This document shows positions 9,325 through 18,852 of a stretch of 64,000 nt of DNA, piece by piece. The translations under genes and the position numbers were made by a program. The DNA is from Paenibacillus auburnensis (GTDB taxonomy: Bacteria; Bacillota; Bacilli; Paenibacillales; Paenibacillaceae), in assembly GCF_927798115.1 (NCBI RefSeq), contig NZ_CAKMMG010000004.1, positions 233,389 to 297,388 of the forward strand, given 5' to 3'. A model generated the notes under the pieces. That model made no database searches. It worked only from the letters and a program-made list of their open reading frames with translations, and was not told the origin of the DNA. The first letter of the stretch is position 1. The number at the start of each line of letters is the position of its first letter.

Positions 9325-9340
9325 ATATATAATTATATAT
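9325..9340. promoter_or_regulatory. 16-bp perfect AT palindrome upstream of the chemoreceptor
   Basis: ATATATAATTATATAT is a perfect inverted repeat lying about 60 bases upstream of the chemoreceptor start and downstream of the PerR-type gene. It resembles the AT-rich half-sites of PerR/Fur operators but lacks the single central spacer base of the consensus, and AT-rich palindromes can arise by chance. Treated as a candidate operator only. Confidence 0.3.
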
Positions 9341-9412
9341 CGCACGTGGAATCCCTTTTTTTGAGCATTATTTATTCTTATATTCCTATAATATCTGAGA
9401 ATTTTGATAGAA

Positions 9413-9449
9413 AAGCAAAAAAAGACCGTTCATATGAAAACGGTCTTTT
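9413..9449 (-). terminator. Terminator after the PerR-type gene
   Basis: Stem AAAAGACCGTT / AACGGTCTTTT (9420-9430 with 9439-9449) with a T-rich tail on the minus strand (TTTTTTTGCTTTT); the plus side also ends in TTTTG, so it may work in both directions. Confidence 0.75.
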
Positions 9450-9504
9450 GTTATATATTAACCTTCCTGCGCACGTAATAAATTCTGCAGGTCCTGTTCC
9501 GCTC

Positions 9505-9900
9505 TTAATTCACCGTCTTGTTCTTGCAGGCCGGGCATACGCCTCCGAATACTACATGGGCATGGGATATCGTATACCCGGTTTCCTCAGCCACTGTATT
9601 CATCCATTCCTCCGGCACATGGGTCATTACTTCATCCACAGCACCGCAAACATCGCAAAGGATATGCTGGTGATCGTCCAGGCGGGCATCGTATCTGCTG
9701 GCGGCCTCACCCAGCTTCAGCTCACGGATCATCTGTTTATCGGTAAGATAACGCAGCGAGTTATACACCGTGCCGTAGGCCAGGTTATGTCCCTGCTCTA
9801 CCAGCCGGTTCATCACTTCTGCGGCAGTCGGATGGTCATGCGAATTACGGACGATATCATAAACGGCTTGCCGCTGTGAGGTCAAATTCAGGTTTCTCAT
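9505..9900 (-). CDS. perR: PerR-type Fur family transcriptional repressor
   Basis: DNA-binding metalloregulator that, in the PerR group, represses peroxide-stress genes and is inactivated by iron-catalysed histidine oxidation. The 131-residue protein has the winged-helix N-terminus, regulatory metal ligands His23 (HPTA), Asp71 (RYD), His77 and His79 (DHQH), Asp89, and structural zinc cysteines Cys82, Cys85, Cys122 and Cys125. The Asp at 71, where Fur proteins have Glu, is the PerR mark. I chose the ATG at 9898-9900 since AAAGGATG sits about seven bases upstream; an in-frame ATG three codons earlier has no room for a ribosome site. Gene-symbol assignment is by these residues, not by context. 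Confidence 0.82.
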   Translation of the reverse strand: MRNLNLTSQRQAVYDIVRNSHDHPTAAEVMNRLVEQGHNLAYGTVYNSLRYLTDKQMIRELKLGEAASRYDARLDDHQHILCDVCGAVDEVMTHVPEEWMNTVAEETGYTISHAHVVFGGVCPACKNKTVN

Positions 9901-9973
9901 CTTTATCATCCTTTAACTTATTTTTAGATCAAGTATAAATCCTGAATACCCCAGCGTCAATCCATTCTACCGC

Positions 9974-11071
9974 CTATCTGATCATTCCGGAATATTTCAC
10001 CCCCACGTCAGCTTCCACCTGAAACTTCAGCCGGGGATACAACCGCTCCCAATCCCTCATTTCTGTGCTGTTATTCCAGTGACGGGCTCCGTAGTGGATC
10101 CCCCAGCCGAAAGGGTCAAGTCCGCTGTCCCGTACTTTATACAGCAAGGCTCCGACTTCCTGATTCAGGGCTTCCGCCCCGGCGTCAGATATTTGCCGCA
10201 GCAGGCTGTGGGTGACGATCTCCTGCGTGCTGCTCTCCTCTAGAATGCCTTTGATTTTGATTTTGTAGCGGATAGCAGGCTCGCCTTCCTTAGTGGTGAT
10301 AATCCGGTAGCTGGAGGAGCTGCTCTCTGTATAGTACTGGTATTTCCCGTCATCCACCGTAGCCGGAAAATTAGTACGCAGATTTGAGCGGGTGAGCAGA
10401 TTAAACAGCCTGGTTTCATTTGCACTCAGCACCAGCCGGATTTTTTGTTTATCCAGCAGGGCGATTTTATTAATCAAAAACTGTTCTTTGCCCTGTGCTT
10501 CAATAACCGGCAGAATGGGGTTCTTCCCGTTCTCATAGATATCCCTCATCAGCTGATAGGCATATACACTGGCAATAAAGGGGGATTCTGTTCCTTGTCC
10601 GCTCATGGCCATGATCAGCGAATTGGAGGGAATCCGCTCTGACGGGGGTTTTACCTCAATGACCTGAAGTGCCTCCGGGCGGCCAACGGCAAAATTAAGA
10701 ATAAGCTGGATATCCCTGCGGCGCACGGCCCAGTCCAGGACATGCCTAATATCCTCCGCCGCAAGTTTTTCCCCTACGATCAGTGATTTACAATGCACGT
10801 AGTCCAGTTCCTTCTCGACCTTGGATTTCATTCTGCGCAGCGCCTCGGAAATGCTGGAGGATTCCTCGGTGAGAATCTGCATCTTTTCGTCAATCTTGGT
10901 CACATCTCCCTGGGGGATCGCAAGCTTCAGGCTAACCTTGAAATTACCCGCCTTCTCCCCGGGATCAATGCCAATCGCCACCACAAATATCCGCCGGTCA
11001 ATATCCTTGTATTCACAGCCTGTTGTCAGACACAATAGCAGGAGACCGATCCCTAACAGCAATCTCCTCAC
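9974..11071 (-). CDS. Spore germination lipoprotein, GerAC/GerBC family
   Basis: C subunit of a GerA-type germinant receptor, a lipoprotein on the outer face of the spore inner membrane needed for nutrient-triggered germination. The 365-residue protein begins with a signal peptide and a lipobox LTTGC near residue 19. The characteristic GerC repeats follow, ending in the family-typical tail (LDPFGWGIHYGARHW...LYPRLKFQVEADV). The start is GTG 11069-11071: it overlaps the gerB stop as GTGA and has GAGGAGGCGG at ideal spacing. A longer frame reading into gerB has no such site. Third gene of the operon. Confidence 0.93.
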   Translation of the reverse strand: MRRLLLGIGLLLLCLTTGCEYKDIDRRIFVVAIGIDPGEKAGNFKVSLKLAIPQGDVTKIDEKMQILTEESSSISEALRRMKSKVEKELDYVHCKSLIVGEKLAAEDIRHVLDWAVRRRDIQLILNFAVGRPEALQVIEVKPPSERIPSNSLIMAMSGQGTESPFIASVYAYQLMRDIYENGKNPILPVIEAQGKEQFLINKIALLDKQKIRLVLSANETRLFNLLTRSNLRTNFPATVDDGKYQYYTESSSSSYRIITTKEGEPAIRYKIKIKGILEESSTQEIVTHSLLRQISDAGAEALNQEVGALLYKVRDSGLDPFGWGIHYGARHWNNSTEMRDWERLYPRLKFQVEADVGVKYSGMIR

Positions 11072-12168
11072 GGATTCCGCCTCCTCAGCACGGTGTAACA
11101 GTAGAACAGCAGCATAATCAGCAGTAACTCCCCTAACCAGCGGGCAAGCAGAAACCATATACCCAAAGCATTGAGCTGGTATTGATCAAGCCTCATTAAG
11201 ATCAGAGTGACTGCACTGAACAAGCCAAGTATAGCTAGCTCCCTCCATACTTTCGCCTTGGACTTTGGGTTTTTGGGGGAGGGGAACAGCCCGGTCAGCA
11301 GTTCCTTGCCTACATGCCAATGGATAATCACACTGGTCAGCGACAGATTAAGATAAGCAAAATAAAAAATAAACAGCATCCGCTCAATTATAAAGGTATT
11401 AATCCCGATACTGTCGGCCGTAGAAAACCACGTATAGACATGCCTCTCCACCGCAACCGTGCCGAAATATCCTATTGGAACATAGAAGGTCAGCAGCAGC
11501 ACTGCCAGTCCCTGAACCCCCAAGATCCAGCGGTGCTTCAGCCGAAGCTTGGGTAACACCCGGTTGAATACAGCCATATTGATGTAACCGCTGAAGGAAA
11601 AAGTGGCTGCGGCCATGCTTTTGACATCCGGTGCATGAGGAAAATAAGTGATGATCTGCAGAACCGCATCCCAGCTGAAATCCGGATTAGTCACCGCTTT
11701 GAAAAGCGTATATAAAATTAACGGCACGCTGATTCCCAGCATCACCTCCAGCCCGTACAGCAGGGACAGAGAATCCATGCGGGCGCAAAAAAAGACAACC
11801 ACCAGAAAGCCGAGCACTACCAGATACGGGCCGGTATCCGGACTGATAAAACGCAGCGTAATATCGATAAACGACAGGATCGTAATCAGTCCGGCTGCAC
11901 ACCATAGAGCAGCAAAAATAACCATCAGCGGAATAATGAACACTCTGGAAAAGGCGGTGTCCAGGATCTCCTGAATGCCTTTGCCCGGAAACTTTGCCAT
12001 GAGTGCGGTGAAAAGATAGACAAACGCTGTTCCCAGCACTACTGCCGCAAGGATCGAGGTTTGTGCTCCCTTAAAGCGTGTATCCATTAGTTCTCTCGGG
12101 ACAAAATTGATAATATTGATCAGGCTGTTCATTATAAAAAGCCAGTAAAAATAGCGGTTCTGAGTCAT
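11068..12168 (-). CDS. Spore germination permease, GerAB/GerBB family
   Basis: Membrane subunit of the germinant receptor, belonging to the APC-like amino acid permease superfamily (spore permease group); in studied receptors this subunit binds the nutrient germinant. The 366 residues form about ten hydrophobic segments with short loops, starting TQNRYFYWLFIMNSLINIINF. It overlaps gerA by an ATGA junction (12166-12170) and gerC by GTGA, so all three subunits should be made in fixed ratio. Germinant specificity cannot be read from the sequence. Confidence 0.92.
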   Translation of the reverse strand: MTQNRYFYWLFIMNSLINIINFVPRELMDTRFKGAQTSILAAVVLGTAFVYLFTALMAKFPGKGIQEILDTAFSRVFIIPLMVIFAALWCAAGLITILSFIDITLRFISPDTGPYLVVLGFLVVVFFCARMDSLSLLYGLEVMLGISVPLILYTLFKAVTNPDFSWDAVLQIITYFPHAPDVKSMAAATFSFSGYINMAVFNRVLPKLRLKHRWILGVQGLAVLLLTFYVPIGYFGTVAVERHVYTWFSTADSIGINTFIIERMLFIFYFAYLNLSLTSVIIHWHVGKELLTGLFPSPKNPKSKAKVWRELAILGLFSAVTLILMRLDQYQLNALGIWFLLARWLGELLLIMLLFYCYTVLRRRNP

Positions 12169-13538
12169 CAGCGCCCGCCGCCCTTCTGCTTGCCTGAGTT
12201 TCCGAGGCTGTCCAGGAAGAACATTTTGAAATACGGCTGGCCGAAGCTACGCTGGCTGCACAGATACATCGTGAATCCGACCAGGCAGACCACGACGCCG
12301 ACCAGGCCGAGAGCAGCTGCGGCTATGATAAATAAATATTTCAGCACACGGATCGAAAAGCTCATCATATTCAGGGGAATCATAAAATTGGAGATCGCCA
12401 CCACAGACACCAGAATGATCATAATATTACCGACCAGTCCTGCCGCCGTTGCGGCCTGCCCAAGAATCAGACCGCCGACTGTCGTTGCCGTCGGTCCGAT
12501 CGCACGGGGCAGCCGCAGGCTCGCCTCTGTCAGAAACTCCATCATGACCAGCATAATCAGCACTTCCACAAAGGAAGGATAAGGGACGGTTGCCCGGCTC
12601 CCGGCAATCAGCAGCGCAATCTGCACACGTACAATTTCCGGATTATAGGAGGTAAAGGCTACATACAGCGCCGGCAGCCACAACGTCATGGCTACGCCTG
12701 TGATCCGCAGCAGCTTCAAGAACCGTCCTACAAAAGGAAGCTGGATCTTATCATCCATCGCCACAAAAAAATCATTGAAGATTACCGGCAACAGGATCGC
12801 GTAGCCTGTAGTATCCAGCATCACCGCAATTTTCCCCTCGGCCAGATTGAATACAACCCGGTCCGGTCTTTCAGTCACTATTGTTTTTGGGAAGATACGC
12901 AGCTTGTCGCTTCTGATATATTTCTCAAGTTCTCCTGAAGCCTGCAGAATATCTATTCTCAGAGTCCCGAGCCTCTCCCGCAGCTCGTCCAGCACCTGAT
13001 GGTTCACCCGGCTGTCATCGTAGAGGATCGCTACCTTTGTTCTTGAAATGTTTCCGATCAGCATCGACTCCATTTTAAGTTCGGTGGATTGATAGCGCCG
13101 GCGGATCAGATTCAGGTTCACAGCCAGGTTTTCGGTCAGCGCATCGGATGGACCCTGTGTTACACTTTCCGTCATGTTCTCACTGACACTTCTGGTCTCC
13201 GCCTTCAGCGCATCGAAGAAGCATAATTTCCCCTCGATGTGGACACAGGCATAACCGCCCAGCATCAGCTCCAGTGCATGCTGCCCTGTCTTTCCCTCTT
13301 CGCTGCCGGGATAGGAGCTCAGATAATCTGAATAGACCTGCGTGTTATCTATCTCGTAAAATGGCGCGATAATACTGCGGTTAATGATCTGCGGGTCGGT
13401 GATGCTTTTGATATACAGTAAGCCCGCCTTCCCCGAAGGCGCCGTCAGCATTCTTTCCTCCAGGTCCGCAAAATGGTCCAGCTGCTCTTTGATCCATTGT
13501 ACGGATACTTCCTCCACGATCTGCTGCGCAGGCATCAT
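12168..13538 (-). CDS. Spore germination protein, GerAA/GerBA family
   Basis: A subunit of the GerA-type receptor. The 456-residue protein has a large soluble N-terminal region (about 1-240) with the family segments SMLIGNISRTKVAILYDDS and VVFNLAEGKIAVMLDTTGYAILLP, then a C-terminal membrane region with several TM segments (LIAGSRATVPYPSFVEVLIM is typical). It is slightly shorter than Bacillus GerAA. First gene of the operon; AGGAGGATA lies just upstream, serving either of two adjacent ATG codons (13538 or 13535). The operon diverges from the FAD-Rieske gene across a 144-base promoter region, where a sporulation (sigma-G) promoter is expected but not proven. Confidence 0.93.
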   Translation of the reverse strand: MMPAQQIVEEVSVQWIKEQLDHFADLEERMLTAPSGKAGLLYIKSITDPQIINRSIIAPFYEIDNTQVYSDYLSSYPGSEEGKTGQHALELMLGGYACVHIEGKLCFFDALKAETRSVSENMTESVTQGPSDALTENLAVNLNLIRRRYQSTELKMESMLIGNISRTKVAILYDDSRVNHQVLDELRERLGTLRIDILQASGELEKYIRSDKLRIFPKTIVTERPDRVVFNLAEGKIAVMLDTTGYAILLPVIFNDFFVAMDDKIQLPFVGRFLKLLRITGVAMTLWLPALYVAFTSYNPEIVRVQIALLIAGSRATVPYPSFVEVLIMLVMMEFLTEASLRLPRAIGPTATTVGGLILGQAATAAGLVGNIMIILVSVVAISNFMIPLNMMSFSIRVLKYLFIIAAAALGLVGVVVCLVGFTMYLCSQRSFGQPYFKMFFLDSLGNSGKQKGGGR

Positions 13539-13682
13539 TATCCTCCTCTGCCTAATTCTCCGGAAGCTAAACCTTATTTTGGCACAGCAGTTCTTATTTC
13601 ATGCACCTGGCGCTGCCAGGTTTCTTTTACCAGTAATGTGGTAATAAATGAAATGAAATATTGCATATGGAGGGATCGGATA

Positions 13683-15236
13683 ATGAATACATCGAATATT
13701 AACTCACAAGGTCTTCCCCAATTTCCGGAATCGTTATGGAGAGGTACGACTGAACTGCCTTCCTTTCCGAGGCTTGCGGAAGACCATGTTACAGATGTGG
13801 CAATCGTGGGTGCGGGAATAACGGGGATTACGGCGGCCTATCTCCTTAGTAATGCTGGCTATAAGGTCACGCTGCTGGAAGCAGGAGAGATTCTTACCGG
13901 AACTACCGGATTTACCACGGCCAAGATCACTGCACAGCACGGAATGATTTATGATGATCTGCTGAGTCATTTCGGTGAGGAGCAGGCGCGGGCTTACTTC
14001 CAATCTCATAGTGAATCGCTGGAGTGGATCCTTGCTACAGCCGGAGAGCTGGATATTTCCTGCGGAATTCATCATGAGTCCGCCTATCTTTATGCCGATC
14101 AGGGAGACGAAAAAACGCTGAAGCAGCTGGAAAAGGAGTTCAAGGCTTACGAGAAGCTCGGTCTGCCAGGGGAATGGCTGGACCATGTCCCGCTCCCGCT
14201 GATGGCCGGAGGAGCCATCAAACTGGCAGGGCAAGCACGTTTCCATCCTCTGGAATACCTTAAGGGGATGCTGCAGGCTGTCCTCGACAAAGGCGGCGTT
14301 GTTTACGAGCACACCACGATCGGCGAAAAGGTGGACAAAGGCGACCGCCTCACGCTGTACACCGAAGGCAGCGAGCATCAAATCCGCTGCCGTCACGCCA
14401 TCTCCGCCTCCCATTTCCCGTTCTATGACGGAGGCGGGCTATACTTCACACGCCTGCATGCTGACCGTTCCTACGCTCTGGCAATCGAGCCGGAAACGGA
14501 CTTTGAGGGCGGCATGTACCTCAGCGCCGGAAATCCTAAACGTTCTCTGCGTGCCGTGGAATGGGGCGACAAGAGACTTGTGATTGTAGGCGGAGAGAAC
14601 CACAAGACCGGACAGGGGATCTGCACCTTTGGCCACTATGAGAAGCTGGAGCTATTCGCTGGAGAATTGCTGGGGATTAAGCAAATCCCCTTCCGCTGGT
14701 CAGCACAGGACCTCGTTACACTGGATAGAGTCCCTTACATCGGGCGGGCAGCAGAAGATGAAGAAATCTATATCGCCACCGGCTACGGTAAATGGGGTAT
14801 GACCAGCGGGACGCTGGCTGCACGTATGATCGCGGATCAGATTCAGGGGAAGACGAATCCATACAGCAGCCTGTACGATCCTTCCCACTTCAAAGCGAAC
14901 CCAGGTATCAAAAACTTCATTGTTCAGAACGCCAATGTCGCCAAAGAGCTGGTAGCCGGCAAGGTGGAGATTATCCACAAAAAGACAAGCGAGCTTGAAC
15001 CGGATGAGGGCGCGGTTGTCTTTCATGACGGCAAACGCGTCGGGGCTTACCGTGACCCTGAAGGACAGCTGCATCTGGTCGACCGGACCTGCACCCATAT
15101 GGGCTGTGAATGCGAGTGGAATAACGCCGAACGTTCCTGGGACTGCCCTTGTCACGGCTCCCGCTTCTCCTATGAGGGTAAGGTGCTGGAGGGCCCGGCT
15201 ACAGTGGCGCTTACGAAGCTTACGCCGGAAAAGTGA
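13683..15236 (+). CDS. FAD-dependent oxidoreductase with C-terminal Rieske [2Fe-2S] domain (YhfW-like)
   Basis: A 517-residue redox protein combining a DAO-type FAD domain with a Rieske domain, like Bacillus YhfW. The dinucleotide fingerprint GAGITG is at 43-48, followed by VTLLEAG and TGFTTAKITAQHG. Cys470-Thr-His472 and Cys488-Pro-Cys-His491 are the Rieske cluster ligands. The physiological substrate of this family is not established. The ATG at 13683 has TGGAGGGAT upstream; a longer in-frame extension reads back into the ger promoter and has no ribosome site. It may be co-transcribed with the short-chain dehydrogenase 78 bases downstream; there is no terminator between them. Confidence 0.9.
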   Translation: MNTSNINSQGLPQFPESLWRGTTELPSFPRLAEDHVTDVAIVGAGITGITAAYLLSNAGYKVTLLEAGEILTGTTGFTTAKITAQHGMIYDDLLSHFGEEQARAYFQSHSESLEWILATAGELDISCGIHHESAYLYADQGDEKTLKQLEKEFKAYEKLGLPGEWLDHVPLPLMAGGAIKLAGQARFHPLEYLKGMLQAVLDKGGVVYEHTTIGEKVDKGDRLTLYTEGSEHQIRCRHAISASHFPFYDGGGLYFTRLHADRSYALAIEPETDFEGGMYLSAGNPKRSLRAVEWGDKRLVIVGGENHKTGQGICTFGHYEKLELFAGELLGIKQIPFRWSAQDLVTLDRVPYIGRAAEDEEIYIATGYGKWGMTSGTLAARMIADQIQGKTNPYSSLYDPSHFKANPGIKNFIVQNANVAKELVAGKVEIIHKKTSELEPDEGAVVFHDGKRVGAYRDPEGQLHLVDRTCTHMGCECEWNNAERSWDCPCHGSRFSYEGKVLEGPATVALTKLTPEK

Positions 15237-15314
15237 TTGTCCGCTTCCGCTCAGGTATAATAAGGTTGTAAAGGAACCTCAATAATAGAGCGAATGGGAG
15301 CGTGAAGAACAGTC

Positions 15315-16034
15315 ATGGATTTAAGAGGAAAAAGCATTGTGATCACAGGTGCCGGCAAAGGAATCGGCAAAGCATTAGCGATGGCATTAGCCAAGGAGGG
15401 TGCAAACCTGGGCCTGATCTCCAGAACATCTGCGGATCTGGAGGCACTGAAATCAGCCTTGACCGAAGTCTATGATGTTAAGGTAAGCATTGCTGTAGCC
15501 GATATTTCTGTACGTGAAGAGGCGGAGCGGGCCGTTGTCTCGCTGCAGCATGAGCTTGGCGCCTTCGATGCGCTGATTAATAATGCCGGGATCGCCAAAT
15601 TCGGCACCTTCCTGGAGATGGATCCGGCTGACTGGGAGAAGCACATGGAGGTCAATCTGTTCGGTACCTATTATGTAACCCGTGCAGCTCTGCCGGCCAT
15701 GATTGAGCGCAGCAGCGGTAACATCATCAACATTTCCTCTACGGCCGGTGAACGCGGCTTTGCCACCGGTTCGGCCTACTGTGCCTCCAAGTTTGCCCTC
15801 ATGGGCATGACTGAAGCGCTCGCCCAGGAGGTGCGTAAGCACAATATCCGGGTCGTAGCGCTGACGCCAAGCACGGTTAATACAGGTCTGGCCGAAAATG
15901 CCGGCCTCAAGATCGGCGATGAAGACCGGATGATGCAGCCGGAGGATGTAGCCGAGCTGACCTTAGCGGCACTGAAGCTGCCGGATCGCGTATTCCTGAA
16001 AACCGCAGGCATCTGGACGACTAATCCGCAATAA
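15315..16034 (+). CDS. Short-chain dehydrogenase/reductase (3-ketoacyl-ACP-reductase-like)
   Basis: NAD(P)-dependent oxidoreductase of 239 residues. Classical SDR marks: cofactor loop TGAGKGIG at 11-18, NNAG at 89-92, catalytic Ser141/142 in NISSTAG, and Tyr155-x3-Lys159 in YCASK. Arg37 after the second strand (ISRTS) suggests NADP(H) preference. Close in type to FabG-like and YvrD/YxbG-like general reductases; the substrate is unknown. It lies between a FAD-Rieske oxidoreductase and a haem monooxygenase-like gene, all on the plus strand, a possible three-gene redox unit. Confidence 0.9.
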   Translation: MDLRGKSIVITGAGKGIGKALAMALAKEGANLGLISRTSADLEALKSALTEVYDVKVSIAVADISVREEAERAVVSLQHELGAFDALINNAGIAKFGTFLEMDPADWEKHMEVNLFGTYYVTRAALPAMIERSSGNIINISSTAGERGFATGSAYCASKFALMGMTEALAQEVRKHNIRVVALTPSTVNTGLAENAGLKIGDEDRMMQPEDVAELTLAALKLPDRVFLKTAGIWTTNPQ

Positions 16035-16093
16035 ATGAGCTTAGCCTTAGCTGATACTTTACGATACTTTGACTTTGAGGGGGAACTGCTATT

Positions 16094-16405
16094 ATGCTGG
16101 TCGTCACCAATACAATAAAGGTCAAGGAAGGCCACGGGGCAACCCTGGCCCAACGTTTTGGCGGGGCAAACGGTGTACAGGCCATGCCCGGCTTTGTCCG
16201 GCTGGAAGTATGGCATAGTGCCGCCAAGGAAGGCGTGGAAGAGCTGAAAGTCTGCACCGTATGGGAGAACGAGGAAGCGTTCAAGGGCTGGACAGCCAGC
16301 CCCGCCTTCCGCGAATCGCACCGCGGGGCAGGCGGAAATGAGGTCATCCTGGGCGCTTCGCTCGACAAATACGAGCTTGTGATCAGCCGCCAGCCGGAGC
16401 AATAA
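16094..16405 (+). CDS. Haem-degrading monooxygenase, IsdG/HmoA type (ABM fold)
   Basis: A 103-residue ABM-fold protein matching the IsdG/IsdI and Bacillus HmoA haem monooxygenases, which open the haem ring to free iron. The catalytic triad Asn-Trp-His is intact at Asn6, Trp66 and His76, one residue off the IsdG numbering. MPGFVRLEVWHS is the typical second strand. GAGGGGGAAC precedes the ATG. No haem-transport genes are near, so it more likely serves haem turnover inside the cell than haem scavenging. A strong terminator follows. Confidence 0.88.
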   Translation: MLVVTNTIKVKEGHGATLAQRFGGANGVQAMPGFVRLEVWHSAAKEGVEELKVCTVWENEEAFKGWTASPAFRESHRGAGGNEVILGASLDKYELVISRQPEQ

Positions 16406-16437
16406 ATTCCCCCCTGCATACCGCAGCGGGAATACAG

Positions 16438-16491
16438 AAACAGGGATGCCAGCCTTAGACCTTAAAGGTCTAAGCGAAGGCATCCCTGTTT
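16438..16491. terminator. Terminator between the haem monooxygenase and MMPL genes
   Basis: Long stem AAACAGGGATGCC / GGCATCCCTGTTT (16438-16450 with 16479-16491) containing a second stem TTAGACCTT / AAGGTCTAA. TTTTGTTG follows on the plus side, and the convergent MMPL gene ends just beyond, so it probably serves both. Confidence 0.85.
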
Positions 16492-16516
16492 TGTTGTTCA
16501 GGCTTAAGCTGCAGCC

Positions 16517-18739
16517 TTAATAATGTTCATCGGCGCCCGCAGGCAGCGGTTTCTCCAGCTCCTGATGCTTGCCGGGCCAGAATGCCAGGCGGCCAAAGAG
16601 CACGGTAATTGCCGGCACGAGAAACGGCCGGACAATGAAGGTGTCTAGCAGCACCCCGATCGCGGTAATGATGCCAAACTGCACCAGCACTTGAATCGGC
16701 AGGCTGGCAAGGACAGCGAAGGTTCCTGCCAGGATAAGCCCGGCGGAGGTAATGACCGATCCGGTTTCATTGACCCCTTCGGCAATCGCCTGCTTCAGCG
16801 GCATCCGTTTGCGCTTCTTCCAGATGTTAGAGATCATGAAGATATTATAATCTTCACCGAGTGCAACCAGGAAGACGAAGGAATACAGCGGAATCGATCC
16901 CTGAATCGCATCGGCGCCCATTACATAGTGAATGATAATCCAGCCGAGCCCAAGGGCCGAGAAGAAGGACAGAATGACGGTTGCCACCAGGTAGACGGTT
17001 GCCGTCACCGACCGCAGATAGATCAGCAGCAGCAGGGTAATCATTCCGATGACCACCGGTATGATCAGGTCGGTATCGCGTTCACCCAGCTCTTTGGTGT
17101 CATACTGGGTTGCCGTCTGCCCGCTGATCCATACACTGTCTTCCGCATGATCCAGGCCTGATTCAGCCAGCGCCTGCTCAGCTGTTTTCAGCAGCGCCGG
17201 AATATGGCTCATTGCCTCAAGGGAATACGGATTGCTCTTGAACTCAATATCAAAGCCTACAATATCCTTATTAACCGCACCCTGCTGCGGGTCGGATACC
17301 GTATCTATATAGGATATCCCGCCCAAAACAGACTTGAAATCCTCTCCGCTTACTTTTCCTTGTGTATCAATGATCAGTTTGGCCGGTGCCAGCTCTCCGG
17401 GGGAGAATTGCGTGCCGATCAGATCAAAGCCTTGCCGGGATTCCATATCCTCCGGAAAAGAAGACAGAATATCATAGGTGAACTTAATCCCGCTGGAGAA
17501 GGAGGCCAGAATGCCAAGACCGATAATGGTTACCGCCACAATCGTCCATGGACGGGAGACCACCAGGCCGCCGATCCCCTTTTTGCGGGTTTTGGGCTTT
17601 GGAGCCGGTTTGCCTTTGGCTTTTGCGCGCTCTGCCTCCATCTGCGGTGTACGCGGCACAAACGGGAAGAACGACATCCGCCCGAAGATCGCCAGCAGTG
17701 CCGGAACCAGTGTCAGGCTAGCGATACCCATGATAAGAATCGATACACTGAACGGAATCGCAAAGCGGTGATAGGCTCCATACTTCGCCAGCAGCAATGC
17801 AAACAGCGCAAGCACGACCGTGAAGCCGCTCATCGCAATCGCTCCGGAAGAATGGGTGATCGCGCTAAGCAGTGCGCGCCCTTTGTTCTCTTCCACTTTA
17901 AGCATCTGACGGAACCGCGAGATCAGGAAGAGGCAATAGTCGGTTCCCGCGCCGAACAGCAGCACCGTCATAATCGACACGGCCTGGGAGTCGACCGTAA
18001 TCCAGCCCTCCCGGGCCATAAGTCCAAGCAGCGGACTGGTAACACCATAGGCAAATCCTACCGCTATAAGCGGAATCAGCGCCAGAATCGGCGAACGGTA
18101 GATTAGCAGCAGGAATACAAGCACAAGAACGACTGTCGCAATCAATAAGGAGACATCCGCGTCCTTGAACAGACCGGTTGCATCAATGGAGATTCCTACA
18201 GGTCCGGACACCCGGAGGCTGAGTTCACTGCCGTCCACCTTGGCCGCCGCCGGGTCACCACCGGTCTCCGTATGAATAACTGACTTCATTTCCTTAATAG
18301 CTTCACCAAGCTGATCACTGTCTGCGGACTTGTCAAAGAGCACCGGTGTGACCAGGGTACTGCGGTCCTCCGACAGTGAAGCCTGCAGCGCCTGCGGCGG
18401 CAGCTGTCCGAGCGGCGGCACATAATTCTGATGCGGAAGCGGCTGCTGCTCCAGCTTGCCGTATACCGCGATGATATGTACTAAATCCTCCTCTGATAAT
18501 CCGCCTTCCCGGTGCCACACCAGCAGTGCCGGCACACCGCTACCGCCTGGAAACTCCTGCTCTGCAACAGCAGCTGCCCGCACGGACTGAGCGGTTTCGG
18601 GAAGATTTTGCGCATTGTTCAGCACCTGTGAATTTACGGAAGGCCACAGAACTGTAAGTATCCCCACCAGCACAATCCATATCAGCAGAGTGATCCATTT
18701 GGTAGTACGGCCTGCCACCCATTTCCCGTAGCCCGACAT
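16517..18739 (-). CDS. MMPL-family (RND superfamily) membrane transporter
   Basis: A 740-residue exporter of the MMPL/YdfJ-type branch of the RND superfamily, driven by the proton gradient. It shows the duplicated layout: TM1, an extracellular domain (about 40-185), TM2-6, a basic cytoplasmic loop (about 355-385, many Lys and Pro), TM7, a second extracellular domain, TM8-12. The paired family motifs GTDYCLFLISRFRQ and GEDYNIFMISNIWKKRK are present in TM4 and TM10 regions. Substrates of Firmicute members are mostly unknown, lipids or antibiotics being likely. GAGAGGATTGATTAA precedes the ATG. No regulator gene is directly attached. Confidence 0.92.
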   Translation of the reverse strand: MSGYGKWVAGRTTKWITLLIWIVLVGILTVLWPSVNSQVLNNAQNLPETAQSVRAAAVAEQEFPGGSGVPALLVWHREGGLSEEDLVHIIAVYGKLEQQPLPHQNYVPPLGQLPPQALQASLSEDRSTLVTPVLFDKSADSDQLGEAIKEMKSVIHTETGGDPAAAKVDGSELSLRVSGPVGISIDATGLFKDADVSLLIATVVLVLVFLLLIYRSPILALIPLIAVGFAYGVTSPLLGLMAREGWITVDSQAVSIMTVLLFGAGTDYCLFLISRFRQMLKVEENKGRALLSAITHSSGAIAMSGFTVVLALFALLLAKYGAYHRFAIPFSVSILIMGIASLTLVPALLAIFGRMSFFPFVPRTPQMEAERAKAKGKPAPKPKTRKKGIGGLVVSRPWTIVAVTIIGLGILASFSSGIKFTYDILSSFPEDMESRQGFDLIGTQFSPGELAPAKLIIDTQGKVSGEDFKSVLGGISYIDTVSDPQQGAVNKDIVGFDIEFKSNPYSLEAMSHIPALLKTAEQALAESGLDHAEDSVWISGQTATQYDTKELGERDTDLIIPVVIGMITLLLLIYLRSVTATVYLVATVILSFFSALGLGWIIIHYVMGADAIQGSIPLYSFVFLVALGEDYNIFMISNIWKKRKRMPLKQAIAEGVNETGSVITSAGLILAGTFAVLASLPIQVLVQFGIITAIGVLLDTFIVRPFLVPAITVLFGRLAFWPGKHQELEKPLPAGADEHY

Positions 18740-18852
18740 TTAATCAATCCTCTCTTTACCCCGGCCCCTCAAAAATGAGCCGTGGGTCATTTTACTAACC
18801 TTATCATATATACCCTAAAATTTTTAAGCAAATCTTTTTTATTCTGATACAA

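Noticed and set aside
17204..18106. 300-codon plus-strand open frame opposite the MMPL transporter
   Set aside because: Shadow frame; the product is a run of Arg, His, Gln and Asn with no recognisable motif, while the opposite strand is a clear RND protein.
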